Part shown: positions 47,338 to 51,925 of the stretch, one piece after another | How the letters are laid out: every line of letters starts with the position of its first letter | Position numbering within the stretch: position 1 is the first letter of the stretch | Assembly: GCF_002551005.1 (NCBI RefSeq) | Contig: NZ_NVOY01000038.1 | Coordinates: forward strand, 20,758-72,682 | DNA length: 51,925 nucleotides | Direction of reading: 5' to 3' | Source of the DNA: Bacillus pseudomycoides | GTDB taxonomy: Bacteria > Bacillota > Bacilli > Bacillales > Bacillaceae_G | Translations under genes and position numbers: made by a program | The notes under the pieces: model-generated | Databases searched by the model: none | Told to the model about the DNA's origin: nothing | The model's input: the letters and a program-made list of their open reading frames with translations, nothing else

Positions 47338-48320
47338 TCCTCGCATTTATACAAAGTACTTATAGATTGGGTATTTGGCGACTTTGAGCTGAAAATTAAA
47401 GCACCCCCGCCTTATTCCTGTTGCCAATAAAAAAGCTCAGTCCACATTTTTCGGCTCAGCTTCTAGGAATAAGTTTGGTAACTCCTTTAAACGTTTATTG
47501 TTAAGTTTTCTTTCTTTTGTTATTGTTGTTGTAAGCTTTGTAACAGACTCTCACGCTCTTTCTACTCACTCTCTCGCTCCTTCTGTGCTTGTCTCTGCTT
47601 GTGTAGTGTTATTGTATTCATTGATATGTAAGTACTTGTGAGAGCCAGTGTAGAGAGCCACAGTGTGTATTGTTGTAACATAGATAGTTACTTGTGATAA
47701 CATGTATTATGTAAACAAATAACTATTATCAATTAGAATAGTTAGGGTATATAAACCATTGGTATATAGGGGCTTGTAACCCTTCAATACTTTTTTACCA
47801 CCAATTGTATAAATTACTCTATTTAGTAGCTTGGTATATTATTCATGGTATACATTTATATACATTCAAAAGGGGTATTTATGCAGGACTTTATACAACC
47901 CTATTAATTATGTGGGGTAGTTGTGGGATAGTTATTATTGATACCATATAGGGGTATGTTCTTCATGGTAATTAGTAAGCACATTGGAGGGCGCTGGCTC
48001 TGTATTCTACTCACAATAGCAGATATTTCTATATATACGTGGGCTTATTTGTCATGTGCGCCAGTAGTTGTTTTTAGTAACTCTTACAATTAGTATGAGC
48101 GATTCTCAAAAGTATTTCCATATGTTTAACAGATAGTATTCTCCAATAGGTAAACAATGTTTACTTTTTCCAATAGCTCCAAGGAATTGTATCCAAGGAA
48201 CTGTCTCCTAGTATTCTCCTAGTGAGCTACTTTCCAAGTGGTTCTCTATCTCCTTTTCTAACTGGTTGGGGAATGGACTTCGAGCGTATCACTAATTCTT
48301 ATTCTATTTTGTAGCCAATA

Positions 48321-48434
48321 GTTTCCCTTTTCTTTCTATATTACTTCCAATAGTATTTCTTCTTATTCTTATTTTCTCCAATATATTCTCTTTCTTGGAA
48401 ACATCAGCATGAGCTTTAGCGAATGCAATCTTTT
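48321..48434. repeat. Imperfect ~110-bp direct repeat, copy 1
   Basis: Shares CTTTCTATATTACTTCCAAT, CTCCAATATATT, CTTTCTTGGAAAC and GCAATCTTTT in the same order with 48670-48782. Both copies hold TTCCAA...TTGGAA inverted pairs. The copies are about 350 bases apart. Confidence 0.75.
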
Positions 48435-48669
48435 ATATCTGAAATAGTTTTCCATCTAACCAAGAGCAATACATTGCGTTTCACGCTGTCTTTTAGCTGC
48501 GCTTTTTCCTTTCCTCTCTCTTTCCTAAACACTTATAACAACTGTTGGAACAACTTAGTAATTACTTCTGAAAAACCTCTCTATAATTTATTGGGGAAAT
48601 GGACTGTTTTTGGGACTGTTTTTAATAAAATAATTTTAAACTTTTTTATTTCCGTTATTTTGCGCAAAA

Positions 48670-48782
48670 GTTTTCCCTTTCTTTCTATATTACTTCCAAT
48701 AGTTCTTTTTATTTTATACTCCAATATATTTCCTTTCTTGGAAACCTCTCAGCGTGAGCTTTTAAGCGAGCGCAATCTTTTT
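48670..48782. repeat. Imperfect ~110-bp direct repeat, copy 2
   Basis: The second copy of the block at 48321. It lies about 260 bases before the RepA_N-like gene. CCAATAG also occurs at 48143, 48170, 48315, 48347 and 48696, giving an iteron-like series. Confidence 0.75.
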
Positions 48783-49037
48783 CTTTCTAAATCATTCTTT
48801 TTAAAATCATTCTTAATAGAAGATACATTTTGGTTGTCTCTTATAACAACTTTTGTGCGTACCGATGCTATTAAACTTGTGTTTCTACTGTTTTTCACTC
48901 CAAAAACAATTGGAAAAGTGCGTAAAAATCCCTCCAAAATAGAATTAATTTGTGTAAGGAAAAGCGCAAAATTCCTTTCTATTAAGTATTTATAAATAGG
49001 AGATAAAAAACTATCAAACCTTTTGGAGTGAATATAA

Positions 49038-49493
49038 ATGAGTACACAAGATTTATTACAGATAGAGTTAGCAAAACAAGAAGTAGCATTCGAACAACAT
49101 GAGAAGGAAACAAAAAAACTTACTCACCAAGACGAGGTTTGGCAAAAGTTACATTTTCGATTAATGAAACCCCCTTACAACCTAAAGGCAGATGAAATAA
49201 TTTATTACACAATGCTATTAAGACGTATGCAACTATCAAAAATGCCTTCCAATGTTGCAAAGTATACAGATAAAGATAATGAAGTTTATTGTATCTATTC
49301 CAGAGAGCAAGTAATGGAAGATTTTCAGATATCTCAAAATACCGCAACAGCATTAATGAAAAGAGTTGTTAAAAAAGGATTTCTTAAAACCAAAAGAGGT
49401 TTTAACCATACAAAATTATATCCACTACCTTTGGAAAAGGTTTGGAGAGAGTTTAAAACAGAAGATAGAAAATTTACTAAGGAGGGAAAATAA
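49038..49493 (+). CDS. Winged-helix protein like the N-terminal domain of RepA_N initiators
   Basis: The 151-aa protein fits the RepA_N N-terminal domain pattern: LKADEIIYYTMLLRRMQLSKM, DNEVYCIYSREQVMEDFQIS, then the winged helix QNTATALMKRVVKKGFLKTKRG and HTKLYPLPL. Full RepA_N initiators are much longer; this one has only the DNA-binding part. TTTTGGAG precedes ATG 49038. It could start replication of a plasmid-like element or regulate transcription. It lies just after repeat-rich DNA, which suits an initiator. Confidence 0.55.
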   Translation: MSTQDLLQIELAKQEVAFEQHEKETKKLTHQDEVWQKLHFRLMKPPYNLKADEIIYYTMLLRRMQLSKMPSNVAKYTDKDNEVYCIYSREQVMEDFQISQNTATALMKRVVKKGFLKTKRGFNHTKLYPLPLEKVWREFKTEDRKFTKEGK

Positions 49494-49859
49494 ATGAGTG
49501 TAAAAAGAAGTCGATACATGGGAGGATTTGTACTATATCACAGACTTACAGAAGAACCATTTAACCTAACAATTTTGGAAGCAATGTTTTACTCTTATAT
49601 CCTTACCAAGCTCTATTTTGCTAAACAAGAACCGTCTGAATATATGCTAGAAGATGGGCGGTTATCCGTTATGATGTTTGGAGCTGAATTTAAAAAGTAT
49701 TTTGGCTTGAATGAGGAGAAAACTTTACACATTTTAGAACGCTTGGAAGAGAAAGGGTTTCTTGAAATATTACGTTTTGGAAAGGTTTGTGTATTCGTTC
49801 CAACTCCAATAGATTTAGCTTTACTGGAGCATGGGATTGAGCCATATAAAGAAGATTAA
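49494..49859 (+). CDS. Small winged-helix-like protein, 121 aa
   Basis: It starts directly at the stop of the previous gene, after AAGGAGG. The middle and end (FGAEFKKYFGLNEEKTLHIL, then ERLEEKGFLEILRFGKVCVFVP) have a winged-helix pattern like the neighbours at 49038 and 50237. The two genes are clearly one operon. No named family was recognised. Confidence 0.65.
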   Translation: MSVKRSRYMGGFVLYHRLTEEPFNLTILEAMFYSYILTKLYFAKQEPSEYMLEDGRLSVMMFGAEFKKYFGLNEEKTLHILERLEEKGFLEILRFGKVCVFVPTPIDLALLEHGIEPYKED

Positions 49860-49886
49860 TAAAAACGGATTACTGGAGGAATTTAA

Positions 49887-50048
49887 ATGACCACTAAAAA
49901 GCAATACAAATATAAAAGTAGAAACCAACGATATTGGATGGCGAAAAGAGAAGGATTGCTAACAAGGAAACGAAAAAGGGGAAGGGAATGGCTAGATAAT
50001 GCACCACGTAAAACAACTGTAAACGGGAAAGGAGAAATCCTTTATTAA
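49887..50048 (+). CDS. Small highly basic protein, 53 aa
   Basis: The frame starts MTTKKQYKYKSRNQRYWMAK, then a LLTRKRKRGREWL segment, ending in a terminator. ACTGGAGGAATTTAA gives a good ribosome site. About a third of its residues are Lys or Arg, so nucleic-acid binding is likely. No family was recognised. Confidence 0.6.
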   Translation: MTTKKQYKYKSRNQRYWMAKREGLLTRKRKRGREWLDNAPRKTTVNGKGEILY

Positions 50049-50073
50049 ACCATCTTTAATAGGTGGTTTTTTT
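50047..50073 (+). terminator. Terminator after the 53-aa basic protein gene
   Basis: AAACCATCT (50047-50055) pairs with AGGTGGTTT (50061-50069) with one G-T pair, then a T-run. Confidence 0.82.
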
Positions 50074-50121
50074 ATTTAGTAATATAACCACTAACCACTC
50101 AAAAAGATTTTTCTGAAAAGC

Positions 50122-50150
50122 TTGCAGATGGTATCGTTTTAGTATATAGT
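50122..50150 (+). promoter_or_regulatory. Promoter of winged-helix module A
   Basis: TTGCAG (50122-50127), 17-base spacer, TATAGT (50145-50150). The GTTTTAGTATAT stretch is shared with the promoter of module B at 51000-51028. Confidence 0.6.
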
Positions 50151-50192
50151 AATTAATGTACTAGTTAACGTCAATCAAATGGAAGTGAGGAA

Positions 50193-50231
50193 ATGGACAA
50201 GAAATACCTCACTAAGTACGGAAAGAGGTGA
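50193..50231 (+). CDS. 12-codon mini-ORF before winged-helix gene A
   Basis: ATG 50193 follows GGAAGTGAGG and encodes MDKKYLTKYGKR, stopping six bases before the next gene. Termination within its ribosome site suggests translational coupling or a leader peptide. Confidence 0.3.
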   Translation: MDKKYLTKYGKR

Positions 50232-50236
50232 ACAAG

Positions 50237-50476
50237 ATGGAGAAAAAACCTTATTACAAATATTATGAATTGAGTTCCAAGGCAAGATTTTTCCTTTATG
50301 TCTTATCAGATAATAATGGAAACTTGGAAATGACTCATGAAAAGTTGTGTGAGGTTTTAGGAGTGAGCAAAACAACCCTTCTAAAAGTAATAAAAGAGTT
50401 GGAAGATGTTGGGTTTATTGAAGTGAAGAGAGAAAGAGGAAGCCAAAAACCTAACACATACATTTTGAAAAAGTAA
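50237..50476 (+). CDS. Small winged-helix protein A, 79 aa
   Basis: The protein is a single winged helix: SSKARFFLYVLSDNNGNLEM, then THEKLCEVLGVSKTTLLKVI and KELEDVGFIEVKRERGSQKP with the final TYILKK. It is a paralogue of the protein at 51121 (shared LYVL, S(R/K)(T/S)TL, IEV(K/Q)R, PNTY). ATG 50237 is preferred over GTG 50228 because AAAGAGG lies eight bases before it. It probably regulates its own element. Confidence 0.68.
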   Translation: MEKKPYYKYYELSSKARFFLYVLSDNNGNLEMTHEKLCEVLGVSKTTLLKVIKELEDVGFIEVKRERGSQKPNTYILKK

Positions 50477-50642
50477 CGTTGACAAGATTGTAACCTTTTC
50501 ACAAGGGAAAGTATTAAAGGGGCATATGGTAACCATTCCTTTTTTCTTGAATGGCTCAAAAAGTAAAGAATGGTTGCTGTAATCCTCCTAGACATAAAGG
50601 AAAACATTATTAAAATACCAAAAAGAAATTTATCAAAGTGTA

Positions 50643-50671
50643 TTGAATTCAATACAAATACATGGTATAAT
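50643..50671 (+). promoter_or_regulatory. Strong promoter of the 59-aa basic peptide gene
   Basis: TTGAAT (50643-50648), 17-base spacer and TATAAT (50666-50671), about 26 bases before ATG 50697. Near-consensus sigma-A promoter. Confidence 0.75.
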
Positions 50672-50696
50672 AAATACATAAGGAGGTGAGGGAAAC

Positions 50697-50876
50697 ATGA
50701 TACATATTCTACTAAGTATTCTCAAGGGACTAACAACTCTATACAGTACATATAAAGCTACAAAAGAGATTGCTAAAGAGTTGAAAAAGAGATTTGGAAA
50801 GAAAACTAAAAAGCGTCCTAGACGTAAAGGTAAGCGAGTCCGCCACAGACGATTACCAAAATATCTAAGACGCTAA
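50697..50876 (+). CDS. Small membrane/basic peptide, 59 aa
   Basis: The product starts MIHILLSILKGLTTLYSTYK and continues as ATKEIAKELKKRFGKKTKKR with an arginine-rich tail ending LPKYLRR. AAGGAGGTGAGG lies just before ATG 50697 under a near-consensus promoter. The short hydrophobic start and strongly basic tail suggest binding to membrane or nucleic acid. The last 60 bases and the hairpin after it recur in shortened form at 51371-51442. No family was recognised. Confidence 0.62.
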   Translation: MIHILLSILKGLTTLYSTYKATKEIAKELKKRFGKKTKKRPRRKGKRVRHRRLPKYLRR

Positions 50877-50910
50877 CAACTTGGAAGTCTAGCCGAAAGG
50901 CTAGGCTTTC
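50812..50910 (+). ncRNA. Paired-stem RNA element, copy A (with terminator-like hairpin)
   Basis: GCGTC-CT-AGA near 50813 can pair with TCT-AA-GACGC near 50863-50873. A second 12-bp stem with a GAAA tetraloop follows (50883-50894 with 50899-50910). The same two-stem layout recurs at 51371-51442, where no peptide is encoded. The conserved pairing suggests an RNA function. Confidence 0.4.
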
Positions 50911-50999
50911 TAAATAGAATAACAAAATTAATGAAATCTGTCGAGGAAAAAGGCTTGATAATATTGATTAAGTGATTATACCTAAAATAAAGTTTATCG

Positions 51000-51028
51000 T
51001 TGACGTATTGTTTGTTTTTTAGTATATT
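51000..51028 (+). promoter_or_regulatory. Promoter of winged-helix module B
   Basis: TTGACG (51000-51005), 17-base spacer, TATATT (51023-51028). A near-palindrome GGCG-GTTGCAA-CGCC (51081-51095) lies between promoter and gene and may be an operator. Confidence 0.65.
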
Positions 51029-51120
51029 AGATTTATAATCATTAAGGTGCATTAAATTATTCCTACTTATAGCAGATTAAAGGCGGTTGCAACGCCAATA
51101 CAAAGGAAAGAGATGAATAG

Positions 51121-51357
51121 ATGGGAGTTATCATTTATAAGTTACCTATTTCAGTAAAAGCTAAATACATGCTATATGTGTTATATGAGAGATACGGCAA
51201 CGAACCTTTTAAGGAAACACATGATGTAATTATGAAAATCACTAATTCATCCCGTTCAACATTATTCAAGTGTTTAAATGAGCTGAAAGAGATTGGACTT
51301 ATTGAAGTTCAAAGAAGAGGGGGTGCCTCTCCCAACACTTACCAACTTAAATTATAA
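51121..51357 (+). CDS. Small winged-helix protein B, 78 aa
   Basis: A winged-helix paralogue of protein A: ISVKAKYMLYVLYERYGNEP, then HDVIMKITNSSRSTLFKCLN and ELKEIGLIEVQRRGGASPNT. It ends in TYQLKL. ATG 51121 lies after GGAAAGAG with slightly long spacing; a 14-codon out-of-frame ORF starts at 51113. A shortened relic of the basic-peptide gene follows it. Confidence 0.66.
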   Translation: MGVIIYKLPISVKAKYMLYVLYERYGNEPFKETHDVIMKITNSSRSTLFKCLNELKEIGLIEVQRRGGASPNTYQLKL

Positions 51358-51370
51358 GAAAATAAAAAAA

Positions 51371-51442
51371 GCGTCCTAGACGGTTATCAAAACATCTAAA
51401 ACGCTAAATGACTAGGAAGTCTATTTGAAGGATTAGGCTTCC
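51371..51442 (+). ncRNA. Paired-stem RNA element, copy B (relic of module A downstream part)
   Basis: AGCGTCCTAGACG matches copy A exactly. About 27 bases are missing, then TATCAAAACATCTAAAACGC matches A, followed by a GGAAGTCTA...TAGGCTTCC hairpin (51415-51442). The stem GCGT/ACGC plus AGA/TCT is kept although the peptide reading frame is lost. Confidence 0.4.
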
Positions 51443-51455
51443 TAAATAAAAATAA

Positions 51456-51489
51456 AAAGAGCCAGTTAGCTGCCACTAACAAGCTCTTT
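51456..51489 (-). terminator. Hairpin that would terminate minus-strand transcription
   Basis: AAAGAGC (51456-51462) pairs with GCTCTTT (51483-51489), with inner GTTAG/CTAAC. On the minus strand the right-to-left RNA ends in a U-run. No minus-strand gene is seen to its right, so an antisense RNA is possible. Confidence 0.45.
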
Positions 51490-51506
51490 CAAAAGGAGCA
51501 ATAAAA

Positions 51507-51677
51507 ATGAATAGTATCAAATTTATTACCACAACCCTTTATTCAAGTTCAATTGTATCATTTCTAATAGTACTTTTACAAGACGAGATTAATTTTACAA
51601 TTGTTTTTGGAATTATCCTGTCATTGGTTCTTTCCACTTTAGCTGACAGAGTTGTCACAACTAAGGAGGTAAAATAG
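51507..51677 (+). CDS. Small two-segment membrane protein, 56 aa
   Basis: The 56-aa product has two hydrophobic segments (FITTTLYSSSIVSFLIVLLQ and FTIVFGIILSLVLSTLA) with a short charged end. AAAAGGAGCAA precedes ATG 51507. The following gene starts one base after its stop with AAGGAGG inside this gene's end, so the two are coupled. The size and layout recall holin-like or small phage membrane proteins, but no family was recognised. Confidence 0.6.
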   Translation: MNSIKFITTTLYSSSIVSFLIVLLQDEINFTIVFGIILSLVLSTLADRVVTTKEVK

Positions 51678-51678
51678 T

Positions 51679-51925
51679 ATGTATAGTGTTATTTACCAAG
51701 GTACTTTTTACCAAGTTAGAATTAAACGAGAACTCCAAGCAAGAAACGTTACTAAAGATGAAATAGAAATGGTACATATTTTACCCCTTGAAATGGTTAT
51801 GGAGTTATTGGGAGAAGGATGTAAAATGAATACGGAAGGAGGCTTTGCGGCTATTATTGACGGAGGGAATGACCACTTCTCAGCAATTTCTGCTGTTTCT
51901 GTATTCTTTGGAGAAGGGGGTTTTC
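51679..51925 (+). CDS. Unknown protein, 3' end cut by the window edge
   Basis: AAGGAGG lies before ATG 51679. The visible 82 residues begin MYSVIYQGTFYQVRIKRELQ, include DEIEMVHILPLEMVMELLG and end in the glycine-rich GGFAAIIDGGNDHFSAISAV segment and FFGEGGF. The last 88 bases equal 47191-47278. If the copy there gives the true continuation, the protein would gain 19 residues and end at 47337. No family was recognised. Confidence 0.65.
   Translation, partial: MYSVIYQGTFYQVRIKRELQARNVTKDEIEMVHILPLEMVMELLGEGCKMNTEGGFAAIIDGGNDHFSAISAVSVFFGEGGF
51838..51925 (+). repeat. 88-bp perfect direct repeat, copy 2 (window end)
   Basis: Identical to 47191-47278. The window stops at its last base, so its true length is unknown. 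Confidence 0.95.

Larger units (their letters stand above)
46797..49037. other. 2.2-kb non-coding region with repeats, possible origin
   Basis: No credible complete gene is visible on either strand. A 190-codon frame (48423-48995) is made of Phe, Leu and Ser from T-rich DNA and is not convincing. The region contains a gene fragment (47137-47337), several GGTATA motifs (47760-47850), five CCAATAG motifs between 48143 and 48702, and a pair of about 110-bp imperfect direct repeats. It lies just upstream of a RepA_N-like gene, so a replication origin is a fair guess. Confidence 0.5.

Noticed and set aside
48423-48995. 190-codon plus-strand open frame in T-rich DNA
   Set aside because: Composition is mostly Phe, Leu, Ser and Ile from pyrimidine-rich DNA, there is no good ribosome site, and diverged repeats pass through it. 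Treated as non-coding.

Overview
The window looks like a chromosome segment of the Bacillus cereus group. The DNA is AT-rich, genes have strong AGGAGG-type ribosome binding sites, and the gene neighbourhood lexA - resolvase (yneB) - ynzC ... tkt - sirA - yneF matches the Bacillus yne locus. The assignment rests on protein motifs and gene order only; no database search was possible.

Region 1 (about 1-23,200) is an exopolysaccharide locus of the B. subtilis eps type. It opens with an EpsC-like membrane nucleotide-sugar dehydratase and EpsD/EpsF-like glycosyltransferases. It continues through an EpsG-like polymerase and a very AT-rich variable centre: GT32, three related GT4 enzymes, GT2 enzymes, a pyruvyltransferase-like protein and a Wzx-type flippase. 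Next come a large beta-helix protein that resembles a phage tailspike, an acyltransferase and galE. The locus closes with epsL-epsM-epsN-like genes. EpsC, EpsN and EpsM would build a UDP-diacetamido sugar, and EpsL would load it on the lipid carrier. A SinR-like repressor gene follows.

Region 2 (about 23,700-31,660) is a complete lasso-peptide cluster of the paeninodin/pseudomycoidin type: cyclase, a 41-aa precursor, HPr-kinase-like tailoring kinase, PqqD-like leader-binding protein, leader peptidase, nucleotidyltransferase-like protein and ABC exporter. A decayed insertion carrying an IscB-like C-terminal fragment sits inside the operon. Two copies of a short palindromic repeat bracket the cluster, and a SinR-box-like palindrome lies in its leader.

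Region 3 (about 31,650-42,550) is ordinary chromosome: a polysaccharide deacetylase, a PadR-DUF1700-DUF4097 operon with a duplicated operator-like repeat, lexA with an SOS box, yneB, ynzC, a 5'-nucleotidase-family enzyme, a TipAS-type MerR regulator, tkt, sirA (with a Spo0A-box core upstream) and yneF.

Region 4 (about 42,600 to the end) is accessory DNA inserted after yneF. A tyrosine recombinase has its ribosome binding site buried in a 20-bp terminator-like hairpin. Beyond it lie about 1.2 kb of mostly non-coding, partly GC-richer DNA and a minus-strand operon with a terminase-small-subunit-like gene. A 2.2-kb non-coding stretch with iteron-like repeats leads to a plus-strand run of small winged-helix proteins (the first like the N-terminal domain of RepA_N initiators) and tiny basic or membrane peptides. 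No capsid, tail, portal or large-terminase gene is visible. The last 88 bases exactly repeat 47,191-47,278 in a way that would complete a gene if the 4,647-bp interval were circular or tandem. The best reading is an integrated phage satellite or plasmid-like element of a type I do not recognise.
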